NCBI GenBank assembly: GCA_963805645.1
Contig: CAWDVA010000004.1
Location: forward strand, 248,001 to 312,000
Source: CAVXEH01 sp963805645
Lineage (GTDB): Bacteria; Chloroflexota; Limnocylindria; QHBO01
Length of the DNA: 64,000 nucleotides
Reading direction: 5' to 3'
Shown here: piece after piece, positions 17,413-27,578 of the stretch
Layout of the letters: each line of letters opens with the position of its first letter
Numbering within the stretch: the first letter of the stretch is position 1
Made by a program: the position numbers and the translations under genes
Notes under the pieces: generated by a model
The model's database searches: none
What the model saw: the letters and a program-made list of their open reading frames with translations, nothing else
What the model was told of the DNA's origin: nothing

Positions 17413-17441
17413 ATGGTAGGGAGCGCGTGGCGCGCCGTCAA
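17413..17441 (-). promoter_or_regulatory. Promoter of tRNA-fMet
   Basis: On the minus strand, TTGACG and TACCAT are 17 bases apart, and the -10 ends seven bases before the tRNA 5' end, leaving almost no leader. Confidence 0.65.
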
Positions 17442-17549
17442 ACGATTGATCGCTCCCACCGGGTCCACCGCGTCCGTTACAATGCCGCGCGAGGTTCGCC
17501 ACCGGTGAACCGTGCCCCGAACGTACGCAGGAGGGATCTGCGCGCGCAG

Positions 17550-19065
17550 ATGGCCGTGAACCCGAAGAAGCTCCGTCCGTACGACGAGCCCCCCAAGGTC
17601 CGCCGACCGCTGATCCCGAGTGCGCCCGGACAGCGCGGCGACCGCGTTCCTGGTGCTCTCGCTGCTGTGGCTGGTCGTCGCCACCGGCATCGGCATGCTG
17701 TGGGCCGGGACCGTGCTGCTTCCCCGACCAGCTGAACTTTCGCTGGACCTCGACGTGCCGATCATCGGCGCATTGAGCGTCGAGATGAGCCGTTCCACCG
17801 TCGAGGCCGGCTTCGCCAGTGCCCTGGTCTACGGCTGGCTGTCGAACGCCGGCTTCGCCGCGATCCTGTTCATCACGCCGCGCCTCACTGGCGCGCGCCT
17901 GGCGGACGACGCCGATGGGCTTCGGTGCTGCCGGCCTGTGGAACGTCGGGGTCGCCGCCGGACTGGCTGCCGTCTACCTGCCGACGCTCGCCGGAGCGGG
18001 CCTGCTGACCGCGTTCCCGCTCCTGGTCGACGGGCTCCTGCTGCTCGGCGCTGCTGACCGTCTTCGGCGTCTTCGCGCGCACGCTGATGGCCGCGCGGCC
18101 GCCAGCTGCCGTACGTCAGCCTGCTGGTTCTTCGGCGTCGCGCTGCTGGCCGCCATGGGCGCCTTCGCGCTGGGGCGGCGGCTTCCGCTCCTCAACCTGG
18201 ACGAGACCGCGAACGCCCTGGTGAACGCGTTCGTGGCGCGCGCCATCGGGACCTACTGGGTGCTGGGCGTGGCCCTCGGCGCGCTCTTCTACGTCGTGCC
18301 GCGCGCCACCGGCAACCCGCTCGCCAGCGCGGCATGGCCTACCTGGCGCTGGCTGCTGTGGGCCGGCTTCGCCGGCCTGTCGGCGCTCGGCGCCCTGGTG
18401 GATCCATCGGTCCCGTACGTCGATCACCTCCCTCGGCAACGTCGGGACCATGCTGCTGGTCGCGCCCGTCTTCCTGGCGGTGGCCGACGCTGGCGCTCAC
18501 CATCCAGGGCCGCTGGACGCATGCTGCTCAGCACCGGCACCGTGGCCTTCGCGGGCATGGCCATGGCATTCCTGCTCGGCGACCTCGCTGCTGGAGGCGA
18601 TCGGCGCGCTGCGCAGCGTCCAGGGCCTGGTGGCGCGGCACCGAGTGGCCGAGGGGCGTCTGGCTCTTCGCCAGCTGGGCGGCGCGACGTTCGCCCTGTT
18701 CGCCGCTGGCCGATCACGCGGCGCCGCGCATGCTGCGCCGCGACTGGGGCGGCAGCCTCGCTGACCGACGTCGCAGCTGTGGGCGACCTTCGCGGGCGTC
18801 GCGCTGGCCGGGCTGGCGCTCATGGCCGGCGGCATCGCGCACGGGTCGCTGCTGACGCAGGGCGCGGCCGCGGACGAGATCAGCGGGACGCTGGCCTGGT
18901 TCTGGCTGGTCGCCGGGGCGGGCCTGGGGCTCGCGGCGCTGGGCGGCGCTGGCCGCGCTCGTGACCCTGTTCCTGATGTACACCACCGCGCGCCGCGCCG
19001 AGTACGCCGTGGCAGCGGAGCCCGCGGCCGGCTCCGCGCCGGCCGGCGCACCTGCAGCACACTGA
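17550..19065 (+). CDS. Heme-copper-oxidase subunit I-like membrane protein, frameshifted
   Basis: Start ATG 17550 (AVNPKKLRPYDEPPKVRR), with AGGAGGG 15 bases upstream. About 500 residues in roughly twelve membrane helices once single-base insertions are allowed for, for example LSLLWLVVATGIGMLWAG, ALVYGWLSNAGFAAILF, GTYWVLGVALGALFYVV and NVGTMLLVAPVFLAVAD. Order and texture resemble the cbb3/CcoN branch of subunit I. The usual heme- and copper-ligand histidines are not evident at the matching places (for example VARAIGTYWVLG where WxxGHN would be expected), so it may be a non-canonical relative. A cytochrome c gene follows. I found insertions near 17914, 18050, 18102, 18124, 18422, 18489, 18520, 18587 and 18633. 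Confidence 0.6.
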
Positions 19066-19072
19066 GGGCCCG

Positions 19073-19560
19073 ATGACCGTCCACACCCCCATCGAGACCC
19101 GATCCCGCGGCGTCCCCGGCTGGGCGCTGGGCATCACCGTGTTCGTCTTCCTGGTCGGCGGCGTCTACTTCGCCGGCAACCTGTCCGGCGAGAACCCGCC
19201 GATCGTGGCGGCGCCATCCGGCCGTCCGGGCCCACCCTCGAGCAGCAGGCACGCAGATCATCGCGAGCCCAGCCCGCGTGCACCGAGCTGCCACGGCGAC
19301 GGACCTCGACGGGCGGCGTCACCAGGCCCGACCTGCACGGCGTGGCGAACGGGCCCGAACAGCGAGAACCTGCAGCAGCTCGGCCGCCGACCACCCGGAC
19401 GACTGGATCCAACCTCTGGATCGCCGGGACCGATCCGGCGGTCGCCGGCATCGACCGCGGCGGCATGCCGGCCGTTCGGCTCGACCAGCTGACCGAGGAG
19501 CAGATCGCCACGGTGGTCGAGTACCTCAAGACGCTGCCAGTGACCGATCCGGCCGCACCG
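19073..19560 (+). CDS. Membrane-anchored cytochrome c, frameshifted
   Basis: Starts with a short cytoplasmic tail and one membrane helix (WALGITVFVFLVGGVYFAG). The heme-binding CxxCH is broken by an inserted G at about 19285; removing it gives CTSCHGDG. The rest reads GGVTRPDLHGVANGPNSEN then DDWIQLWIAGTDP and GGMPA, with Met as likely distal ligand, and LTEEQIATVVEYLKTLP as the C-terminal helix. It probably carries electrons to or from the preceding oxidase-like protein. The stop codon is uncertain. Confidence 0.7.
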
Positions 19561-19579
19561 GCCGGCGCGCGAGCGTCCC

Positions 19580-20450
19580 CGTCCTCATCGGCGGCGCCGA
19601 GATGGCCCAGATCGACGAGGCCGCCCAGAAGCTCGGCCTGTCGCAGGACGCGCTGATGGAGTCCGCCGGCGCCGCCGTGACCGAGGTCGCGCTGGTCGAG
19701 CTGGCGCGGCTGGCGCGAGCAGGTGCGCGGGCCGGGCGGGCCGCTGGTCGACGCCGCCGCTGACCGCGATCCTGTGCGGGCCGGGCAACAACGGCGGCGA
19801 CGGCTTCGTGGTCGCCCGCCGGCTGGCGGCAGCGGGGCGGCGGGTGGTGGCGGTGCTGGTCGGCGATGCGCGGCGGGTCGGTTCCGGCGGCCGCGCGGCG
19901 GCCCACAACTGGGCCGTGCTGCAGGCCATGGCCGCGCGCCGGCTCGCTCGAGCTGTTCGTGGCGCCGACGCCCGGAGCTGCTCCTGCAGCTGCGCCCACG
20001 CCTCTCGCCGGCCACGCTGGTGGTCGACGCCCTGCTGGGCACGGGCGCCTCGGGCCCGCTGCGCGAGCCGATCTCGACCGCGGTCGACCTGGTCAACGCC
20101 ATCCGCACCCACGCCGCGCGCTGCCGGGCGGCCGTGCGCGGTGCTGGCGGTGGACACGCCGACCCGCATCGACCTGACCGATGGCTCCCGCTCCGATCGC
20201 CGGTCGTGGCCGCCGACCTCACCGTCACCTTCCATCGCGCCAAGGCGGGCTTCGCGCTCGACCCCGAGTCGCGCCGCCTGGCCGGCCGCTACTTCGTGGC
20301 GCCCATCGGCATCCCGCTCGAGGCGGAGGATGGCGTCGTGCCGGCCGACGGCGAGTACCCGCCGGCGCGCATCGCCGCAGATCACCTGGCAGGAGCCGGG
20401 GCGCGCGACGGCGCACGCCGGCTGGGGACCTCAGCTCGAGCCCGGCTTGA
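19580..20450 (+). CDS. nnrE: NAD(P)H-hydrate epimerase (YjeF N-terminal domain), frameshifted
   Basis: Repairs hydrated NAD(P)H by epimerising the S and R forms. The sequence reads LIGGAEMAQIDEAAQKLGL then MESAGAAVTEVAL, the nucleotide-binding CGPGNNGGDGFVVARRL, LLLQLRPRLSPATLVVDALL, GTGASGPLREPISTAVDLVN and VADLTVTFHRAKAGF, all diagnostic of the family. Three or more frame changes interrupt it. No NnrD dehydratase half is visible, so it is the single-domain form. The start codon could not be fixed and the end overlaps pyrE, which converges from the other strand. Confidence 0.8.
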
Positions 20451-21033
20451 CCAGCGGCTCGCCGGCGGCGCACAGCGGGCAGGCCTCCGGCGGCCAGGAG
20501 CGATCTCGATCCGCCCCAGCGCGTGCGAGCGGCAGCCGAGCTCGACCGGGCCGGTCGATCGGTCCACGATCACCGCCGCTGCCAGGGGCTGCCGCCCGCG
20601 GCCCGCACCGCCGCCGATCGTCTCCGCCAGCGAGGCGCCGGTGGTCAGGATGTCGTCCACCAGGACCACGCGATCGTCGGTGCGCCACCGGCCAGCCGCG
20701 GCGCAGCGCGCGCGATGCCGCGCTCCATCGGCTCGGCGAAGACGCCGCGCACCGTCGTGGCCGAGCATCGGCTCCAGCTGGCGCGCGGTCTCGAAGGCGA
20801 GCAGCACGCCGCCGGTGGTCGGGCCCGACCACCAGGGTCGGATCGTCGGGCGCCAGCGCCGCGGCCAGCCGCCGGCCGATCTCGACCGCCAGCGACGGGT
20901 ACTGCAGCACCGCGAACTTCTCCAGGTAGCGGTCCGAGTGCCGGCCGCTCTTCAGCAGGAAGTGGCCCTGGCGCAGCGCCCCGGCGGCCGCGAAGAGCTC
21001 CTCGATGGAGGCGGCGCGCGGGTCGGGCAGCAT
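20431..21033 (-). CDS. pyrE: Orotate phosphoribosyltransferase, frameshifted
   Basis: Transfers the ribose-phosphate of PRPP to orotate to make OMP in pyrimidine synthesis. Start ATG 21033 gives MLPDPRAASIEELFAAAGAL, then GHFLLKSGRHSDRYLEKFAV (substrate loop) and DPTLVVGP. The PRPP motif VVLVDDILTTGASLAETI is in a second frame and the C-terminus WPPEACPLCAAGEPL in a third. A C inserted at about 20824-20826 explains the first change. Last gene of a minus-strand operon that starts with pyrR. Confidence 0.88.
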   Translation of the reverse strand: MLPDPRAASIEELFAAAGALRQGHFLLKSGRHSDRYLEKFAVLQYPSLAVEIGRRLAAALAPDDPTLVVGPDHRRRAARLRDRAPAGADARPRRCAASSPSRWSAASRALRRGWPVAHRRSRGPGGRHPDHRRLAGGDDRRRCGPRAAAPGSGGDRGPIDRPGRARLPLARAGADRDRSWPPEACPLCAAGEPLVKPGSS

Positions 21034-21044
21034 CGGTCCACGGC

Positions 21045-21872
21045 CTACTCGTAGACCGCGCTGAAGTCGACCGCCGGGTAGCGCTCGGTGAGCGCGTCGG
21101 TGACCCACTGCAGGACGTCGGACGGGTCGTAGAACTCGGCGATCACGCGCGCCTCGGTCACGGTCAGCCCGGGCCGGTGCGGCGTCCACGTTGAGCGCGG
21201 CGCCGGCCGGCAGGTCGGCCAGGTCGAGGCTCGTCTCGAAGCGGCCGTCGGCACGCAGCACGCAGGACGTCGTCCGATCTCCTCGAGCAGCTGCAGGTCG
21301 CCGGTGCGGCCCAGCACCTCCTCCGCGTTCGCGGCGAACTCGCGCAGGATCTGCTTCTGCTGGTCCGCCGATCTGGGACCGGTAGGCATCGGCCAGCTGC
21401 CACAGCCGCTGCGCGGCCAGCGTCTCCTGCTGGGTCGGCGGGCAGCCCGGACTGCCAGTCCTCCTCCGACTCCTCGCGACCAGCTCCTCCTGGGCGGCCA
21501 GCTCGTCGGCGGCGAGCAGGTGGCTGACCGGGTCGCGGGCCGCCTCCATGAGCCAGGCGAAGATGTCCGCCGGGTTGTAGAGCTCCACGACCTCGCTGAA
21601 GGCGTCGACCACCTGCTCCTCGTCGTACCACTCGCTGTCGGCCGGATCCTGGTAGGTCAGCCGGGTGGTCCACGTCTCGTCGACCGGGTGGTAGAGCAGG
21701 TAGTCCTGGTCGTCGTCGACCAGCTTGATGCGGGCCGATCTCCCGCAGCCGCTCGCGGTTGGCGTCGACGAAGCGGCGCAGCTGCTCGGTGGCCTCGTAC
21801 AGGAAGTCACGTCGCTCGAGCTCCGCCTCCTGCGGCGAGCTCGCGGAGCGCGGTGATGCGCGGTGCGCTCAT
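21045..21872 (-). CDS. Unknown acidic protein in the pyr operon, frameshifted
   Basis: About 275 residues after joining frames. It opens SAPRITALRELAA and continues as a helical, highly acidic protein: KLVDDDQDYLLYHPVDETW, EQVVDAFSEVVELYNPADIF, ARDPVSHLLAADELAAQEEL, QQKQILREFAANAEEVLG and ARVIAEFYDPSDVLQWVTDA. No cofactor motif or membrane segment is visible and I do not recognise the family. It lies 12 bases before pyrE and 18 bases after the previous gene, so it is co-transcribed with pyrimidine genes, though a metabolic link is not shown. Confidence 0.65.
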
Positions 21873-21890
21873 GCGGCCACCTCGATCGGT

Positions 21891-22217
21891 CTACGGCTTG
21901 TAGACGAAGTCGGGGCCCATGCGCTCCCGCAGGAAGATGGTGTGCTTCTTGTCGAAGACCGACTCGGCCACCCGGTGCCCGAGCCCGCGGGTCGACGGGT
22001 CGGCGTAGAGGCGGTCCAGCACGGCGTAGTTGGGCAGGTCCAGGATGATGAGGTTGTCCCACTCCGACCCTTCCGTGACGTTGAACCAGCCCACGAAGCG
22101 GATGCCGAACTCCTCCTCGTAGCGCCGGGCGGTGCGCGGGAAGAAGTGGCGCATGCCGCGCTTGAAGAGCGTGTCGCGGCCCTTGCGGACGTTGAAGAAG
22201 GTGACCATCAGCGGCAT
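21891..22217 (-). CDS. Small dimeric-barrel-like protein, unknown function
   Basis: 108 residues from the ATG overlapping the preceding stop (ATGA). VTFFNVRKGRDTLFKRGMR, then EEEFGIRFVGWFNVTEGSE and WDNLIILDLPNYAVLDRLYA have the alternating strand-helix texture of dimeric alpha-beta-barrel proteins (NIPSNAP or Dabb-like), but I cannot name a family. In-frame throughout, unlike its neighbours. Part of the pyr operon. Confidence 0.7.
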   Translation of the reverse strand: MPLMVTFFNVRKGRDTLFKRGMRHFFPRTARRYEEEFGIRFVGWFNVTEGSEWDNLIILDLPNYAVLDRLYADPSTRGLGHRVAESVFDKKHTIFLRERMGPDFVYKP

Positions 22218-22399
22218 CAGCGAGCGCCCTCCCGTCGGTCCAGGCCGATGCCGACGGCGACGCCCGAGGACCAGCCCCACGGCCACGCCCGACGCCCAGG
22301 TTGCCGATCGCCACGCCGATGGCGGCGCCCAACGCCGATGCCGATGGCGGTCCACACGCCGACCATGGTGTTGGTGCGCTTGGGATCCGGTTCAGTCAT
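22217..22399 (-). CDS. Small Gly/Val-rich membrane protein, frameshifted
   Basis: About 60 residues. TEPDPKRTNTMVGVWTAIGI is followed, in a second frame, by AAIGVAIGNLGVG, and the original frame returns at GVAVGIGLDRREG. It would be a hydrophobic, glycine-rich one- or two-span peptide resembling the glycine-zipper-like small membrane proteins. Its ATG overlaps the end of the preceding gene by four bases and its stop overlaps the next start. Confidence 0.55.
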   Translation of the reverse strand: MTEPDPKRTNTMVGVWTAIGIGVGRRHRRGDRQPGRRAWPWGWSSGVAVGIGLDRREGAR

Positions 22400-22706
22400 C
22401 GCCGGTTCCTCCCATCGGTGCTGACGACGCGCGGCGGCTTGGCCACGCCCGTCTGCCGTCCGCGCCCCCGACGCCGGTCGGCGAAGAAGACCCGCAGCAG
22501 GAAGACCGCGGTCATGCTCACGAAGAAGAGCAGCACCATGTCGATGAAGAGCAGCGCGGCCAGCAGCCAGACCGGCCAGTTCCGAAGCTGAACAGGCCGA
22601 CCGGGATCAGCAGCAGGATGACGGCGAACAGGATCGCCTGCCAGATGAAGCAGCCGAAGCCGGGTCCCTCGTTCGGGTCCAGGTCCTCGTTGTAGCGGAA
22701 CGACAT
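22396..22706 (-). CDS. Small two-span membrane protein, frameshifted
   Basis: About 103 residues starting SFRYNEDLDPNEGPGFGC, with helices WQAILFAVILLLIPVGLFSF and NWPVWLLAALLFIDMVLLFF continuing into VSMTAVFLLRVFF, then a basic tail RRRGRGRQTGVAK. One frame change lies near 22577. Unknown function. It is the first of four unrecognised genes between pyrC and pyrE. Confidence 0.6.
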
Positions 22707-22785
22707 GCATCACTTTCCGTCTGGGCGTGAAGTGGCGCGCCGCATGGTCCCATATCCGCTCCGGCGCCGCAGCGCCCGCCGTGGG

Positions 22786-24159
22786 TCAGTCGAGCGGCGG
22801 CAGGCCGTTCACGTACGTCAGCCGGCCATCGGCCATGGTCAGCCGTACCACGCCGGGGAGCTCTCGCCCGAGCAGCGGCGTGTTCGACGAGGCCGACGCC
22901 AGGGCCGATGCCTCCACCTGCCAGCGTGCGTCGAGATCCACCAGGACGAGGTCCGCGATCTCGCCCGCGGTCAGTGAGCGGCGCTCACCGATCAGCGCCG
23001 CCGGCCGGGACGACAGGGCGGCGACCAGCGCGGGCAGGCTGAGCGCTCCGCCAGCCACGGCCGCCAGCCCCAGCGAGAGCGCGGTCTCCAGCCCGATCAT
23101 CCCCGGCGCCGCATCGGCGAACTCCACCTCCTTGTGCTGGGTGGGATGCGGCGCATGGTCGGTGGCGATGGCGTCCACGCTCCCGTCTTCCACGCCGGCC
23201 AGCAGGGCCAGGGCATCGTCCCGCGTGGTGAGCGGCGGGTTGACCCGGCACGAGCCGTCATAGGCGAGCGCCGGGTCCAGCGTGCCGTCCTCGTCCGCGG
23301 CCTCCCAGCTGAAGCTGCGCGCGCCGGCTACCCAGGCATCGGTCATGGCGAGGTGATGCGGCGTCACGTCGCAGGTCACGCGGGTGCCCCTCTCCCGAGC
23401 GCGTCGGACGGCGTCGAGGGCCGCCCGCGTGGACAGGTGCGTGAAGTGGACCCATCCGCCGGTCTCCGCGGCCAACGCGATGTCGCGCTCCACCACCGTC
23501 AGCTCGGCGCTGGCCGGCCAGCCTGCGAGGCCCAGCCGCGTGGCGACCGCGCCGGCGCGCATCACGCTGCCCTCGGCCAGCCCCGGGTCCTCGGCGTGCT
23601 CGATGAGCGGCAGCGCCAGTGGCGAGAGGTAGGTCAGCAGCGCACGCGCCACGCGCGCGGAGGCGATGGCGGCGCCGTCGTCGCTGGCCCCCACCACGCC
23701 CAGGGCGCCCAGCTCAGCCAGCTCGGTCGGTTGCTCCCCCGCGCGCCCACGCGTCGCGGCCGCGATCACGCGGACGCGAGCGGCCGCATCGCGCGACAGC
23801 TGCTGCACGTAGGCGACGCGGGCGGCCTCGTCGAGCGGCGGATCGGTGTTCGGCATGGCGCAGACCGTCGCGTAGCCACCGTGCGCCGCCGCGCGGGAGC
23901 CGCTCTCGATCGTCTCGGCGGCTTCGCCCGCCGGGTTGCCGGAGATGGGTGTGCAGATCGCACAGCGCCGGGATCGCCAGCAGGCCCGAGGCATCGACCT
24001 GTTGACGCGTCAGGAGGAAGGTGCCGACGGCTCCACGAAACGTCCGTCGTGGATGGCAAGCTCGCCGATCGCGTCGGTCCCGGCTGCCGGGTCCAGTACC
24101 CGCGCTCCGGTCAGCAGCAGCGAGGCCGGCGGATCTGTCAGCGAGCCGAATCGGCTCAC
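22786..24159 (-). CDS. pyrC: Dihydroorotase, frameshifted near the N-terminus
   Basis: Cyclises carbamoyl-aspartate to dihydroorotate. Start GTG 24159 overlaps the pyrB stop and reads SRFGSLTDPPASLLLTGAR. The zinc motif HTHLREPG is split by a frame change near 23960-24000 (seen as ICTPISGNPAGE in one frame). The rest is intact: GGYATVCAMPNTDPPLD, LIEHAEDPGLA, GGWVHFTHLST (zinc His), VTCDVTPHHLAMTD and DAIATDHAPHP with the catalytic Asp. Length is normal for class I dihydroorotases. Confidence 0.92.
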
Positions 24160-25115
24160 GGAGCCAGGAGGGCGAGCACGGCCATGCGCACCGCCACCCC
24201 GTTGGTCACCTGCCGGCCAATCAGGCTGCGAGGGCAGGCGGCCAGCGCGGCGGTCAGCTCCACGCCCTCGTTGGTCGGCCCCGGATGCAGGACCGGAGCG
24301 CCGGGCCGTGCAAGGCTCATGCGCTCCTCGCTCAGTCCCCAGCTCCGGGTGTACTCGCGCAGGGTCGGCACGCCGCCGCCTGCGTTTCGCTCCAGCTGTA
24401 CGCGCAGGGCCATCACCGCGTCCGCTCCCCGCAATGCATCCTCCAGCCGATGGTGGACCGATACGTCCGCCCAGTTCCGGAAGGCGTTCACCCAGGCGGG
24501 CGGCCCGGCAAGTCGCACCCGGGCGCCCATGGTGGTGAGGAGGTGCAGGTTCGAGCGCGCCACGCGCGAGTGCCCGATGTCGCCCACGATGGCCACGGTC
24601 CTGCCGTCCAGGTCGTCCAGGGCGTCGCGCAGCGTCAATGCGTCCAGCAGTGCCTGGGTAGGATGGGCGTGGGTGCCGTCGCCCGCATTCACGATGCGAG
24701 CGCCAGCCGTTCGAGCCGCGAGGTACGGGGCCCCACTGCGCGAGTGGCGCAGGACGATGGTGTCGATGCCGGTTCGTTCCAGGGTGCGAATGCGTGTCGG
24801 CCAGCGACTCGCCCTTGGTCACGCTGCTGGCCTGGATCGGCAGCTCCACCACGTCGGCGCCCAGTGACGAGGCTGCGATCTCGAAGCTGACGCGGGTCCG
24901 GGTGGAGGGCTCGCCGAATGCGAGCCCGACGATCTGCCCGTTCAGCAGGTCGAGGCGCTCGCCCCGTTCGCGCAGCGAGCGCATCTGCGTCGCCAGGTCC
25001 AGGCAGTGCGTCGACCTGGGCGCGGTCAAGGGAATCGACGTCGAGGAGGTGACGGTGCCGCCACGGGCGCATCGGTGGCGCCGGCCGGGGCGGTGGGGAC
25101 GGAGACCTGGATCAT
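24156..25115 (-). CDS. pyrB: Aspartate carbamoyltransferase catalytic subunit, frameshifted
   Basis: Joins carbamoyl phosphate and aspartate. The carbamoyl-phosphate site EPSTRTRVSFEIAA and the loop ASSVTKGESLADT are present, then NAGDGTHAHPTQALLDALTL, IVGDIGHSRVARSN (HPTQ and GDxxxSR motifs) and the aspartate-site PGPTNEGVELTAAL. ATG 25115 gives a short N-terminal tail (IQVSVPTAPAGATDAP) before RHLLDVDSLDRAQVDAL. An inserted C at 24793 and at least one change near 25050 break the frame. The GTGA overlap with pyrC shows coupling. Confidence 0.9.
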
Positions 25116-25295
25116 GTTTCGCTCCTTGGCGGCCTCACCGGACCGCGCTTAAAGGGTCGCGACGGAGTATACGCGCGGCATGCTTGTCGGCGTGAGCCGC
25201 AAAGACAATGCCGATGCTGAGGACCTGGTGCTGGGATTCCGGCTCGCGCACGCGCAGCGAGCCACGGCCTGCACGAGGCCGACGGACGCGAGAGC

Positions 25296-25849
25296 CTAGG
25301 CCGGCTCGCCCGCCCGGGCCCGCTCGAGCACCACGCCATCGGTCCCGTCGATCTCGGTGACCAGCACGTGCACGCGCTCGTCGAGCGGCGGTCGGCAGGT
25401 TCTTGCCGACGTGGTCGGCCCGGATCGGCAGCTCGCGGTGGCCGCGGTCGACCGCCACGGCCAGGCGCACCGCGCGCGGGCCGGCCGTGGTCGGTCAGCG
25501 CATCGAGCGCGGCGCGCACGGTGCGGCCGGTGAAGAGGACGTCGTCGACCAGCACCACCGTCTTGCCGCCGATGTCGGGCATGGCGTCGCTGCGCTTGAC
25601 GATGGGTGCGTGAGCCAGGCGGGTCAGGTCGTCGCGGTAGAAGGTGATGTCCAGCGAGCCGACCGGGGGTCGCAGGCCCTCGTGCTGCTCGATCAGCGCC
25701 GCCAGCCGCTCGGCCAGCGGAGCGCCCCGGCTGCGGACGCCCACCAGCACCAGCCCGTCGGTGCCGCCGTTGCGCTCCACGATCTCGTGCGCGATGCGCG
25801 TCAGCGCGCGGCGCAGGTCGTCGGCGTCCATGATCTGGCGTTCGGTCAT
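25296..25849 (-). CDS. pyrR: PyrR attenuator / uracil phosphoribosyltransferase, frameshifted
   Basis: RNA-binding regulator of pyr genes that senses UMP and PRPP and has weak UPRT activity. ATG 25849 reads TERQIMDADDLRRALTRIAH, then LVLVGVRSRGAPLAERLA, the PRPP motif TVVLVDDVLFTGRTVRAALD and, in other frames, VRLAVAVDRGHRELPIRAD and HVLVTEIDGTDGVVLER. Its start overlaps the stop of the upstream propeller anti-sigma gene. I saw no clear PyrR-binding attenuator in the 180 bases to pyrB, so if regulation is by attenuation the site must lie elsewhere or be atypical. Confidence 0.88.
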
Positions 25850-27578
25850 CGGCGCCGAGTGTAGCCGCGCAGCTGGCGCGGGCCGGGCCGCCCGCCGATC
25901 AGTCGGCGCAGCGACGGGCGTGGTAGAAGGCTGGTCCGATACCAGACGCGGTCCTGGCCGAGCGTCGCCACCTCGTCCGGCGTCGCGCCCGTGTTGCGCG
26001 TCACGATCCGCAGCTCGGCGGTGGGCCCGTAGGTGCCGCCCTCCGAGCCCGCAGCGGTCTGGACGGTCAGCGGCCAGGTACTGGCCGCCGCCGAGCGCCA
26101 CGTCGATCACCGTGCCACCCGCCGTGTCGGCGGGGTCCAGGGCCTGGTCGGGGCCGATGTAGATGCCGATCAGCGGGTGTCCGAAGTAGACCCGATTCGC
26201 ATCAGGGAAGCCGGCGGGCTGCTGCGATGCCCTGCCACTGCGCGTCCCATACCGCCAGCGCCGTCGCCATCGGGCGCCCAGGCGAAGCGTGCGCTGCGGA
26301 ACGCCTCGCCGCCGTTGGCGATGGCGTCAGCGTGTCGAAGACCTGCTGGCCCTCGGTCGCGACGAAGTCGTACTCGCCTCGACGCGTCGGCCCGGTACGA
26401 GGTAGAGCATCCCGCCGCGCGCGAAGTGCCAGCCGCCGGCGTCGAGCGCTCATCTGGCCGCGCCATGCGACGCGCGTACCGCTGAGTCGACGGGTTGCGA
26501 GCCGCGACCGGCAGGAAGACCCCGTCGAGTGCTTCAGCGAGACCGTCGCCGGATCGACGCGGATCGCCGACATGCGCCGTTCGCGCGGCACGCCAAGGCG
26601 GTCAGTGCTCGGCAGCCGTCGGCGGCCGTGCTGACCCACAGCCATGCGTCGCCGTCGCCCGCCCCGTAGAAGTCTGCGGCGAACGACCGGCCCGTGTTCG
26701 GTCAGCTGGCGCGCGCCAGCATCCGGGTGCTGGCGTGCTGAAGACCCACGACATCGGCGCTATCTGGCCGTCCTCCGACAGGCCGGTGAAGGCCAGCAGG
26801 CTGCCGTCCGGCGACCATGCAGAACCGCGCGAACGGCGAGTCGGCCGCGCTCTGGTAGAGCGACACGAGCGTGCCGTCGCGAGATCCGGTAGGCGTAGGT
26901 GTCCACGAGCCCGCTGCCGTCGCCGAGGATCTGGAAGGCAAGCCAGTCGCCGGTCGGGCGAGAGCGCGGCGTTGACGGGCAGCCCGTAGCCGCTGCCGGA
27001 CGACCGGCTGCGACGCTCGGCGTCGGTGCACCAGTCAAGCTGGCGGCCTGGTCGGCGACGCGGTACTCCAGGTGGCCAACCGGGTTCGGGCCGATGGTCG
27101 GGCAGCGCGGACGGCCGGTGGCGGCGTGGCGCTGCGGGCGGCGGCGAGGCTGACCGATGCGCTCGGCGCGGCGCTGGCCACGGATCGACGCGGACGGGAG
27201 TCGGCGGCCGGTGGCGCCGAACGGGCCGCGCGGCAGGTTGCGAGACGACCACCACGGCCAGGAGCGCGGCGGCGACGGTGGCCGAGCGACGCCACAGCTG
27301 CCGACCAGCGTCGAGGGGCGGCGCCACCATGGCGGCAGCGCCGCGCGCCGGACTCGATGCCGGCGCGGACGCGCGCGCCCAGGTCGCGCCGGCGGCGCAG
27401 CGCGGCGCAGGCCGGCGAGCAGCTGCCGCTCGCGCGAGAACGCCTGCCAGCGTCTCGCGGCACTGGTCGCAGCCGGCCAGGTGCGCGTCCAGCTCGCGCG
27501 CTCGGCGCCGGTCATGTCGCCGCTGAGCGAGGCGCTGATCAGCTCGTCGGGATGGTCGGTCGCGTCGCGAATGCTCAT
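25846..27578 (-). CDS. Zinc-finger anti-sigma factor with periplasmic propeller, frameshifted
   Basis: Start ATG 27578 overlaps the sigma stop (ATGA). The N-terminus reads SIRDATDHPDELISASLSGD followed by the zinc anti-sigma motif LDAHLAGCDQCRETL (HxxxCxxC). One membrane helix follows (near 27250-27300), then a long extracytoplasmic part with TolB/WD-like strands (LSPTGDWLAFQILGDGSG, TYAYRISDGTLVSLYQ). The C-terminus TYGPTAELRIVTRNTG then VWYRTSLLPRPSLRRLIGG ends in the pyrR start. Many frame changes make exact blades unreadable. It should hold the cognate ECF sigma inactive until a signal arrives outside the membrane. Confidence 0.75.

Noticed and set aside
17446..17483. TTGATC ... TACAAT as a plus-strand promoter for the oxidase-like gene
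   Set aside because: The spacing is 26 bases, too long for a normal sigma-70 promoter; the TACAAT alone may still be a -10.
17550..19065. Programmed frameshifting as the cause of the many frame changes
   Set aside because: There are too many sites, with no slippery heptamers or common structure, and they affect unrelated genes; consensus error explains them better.
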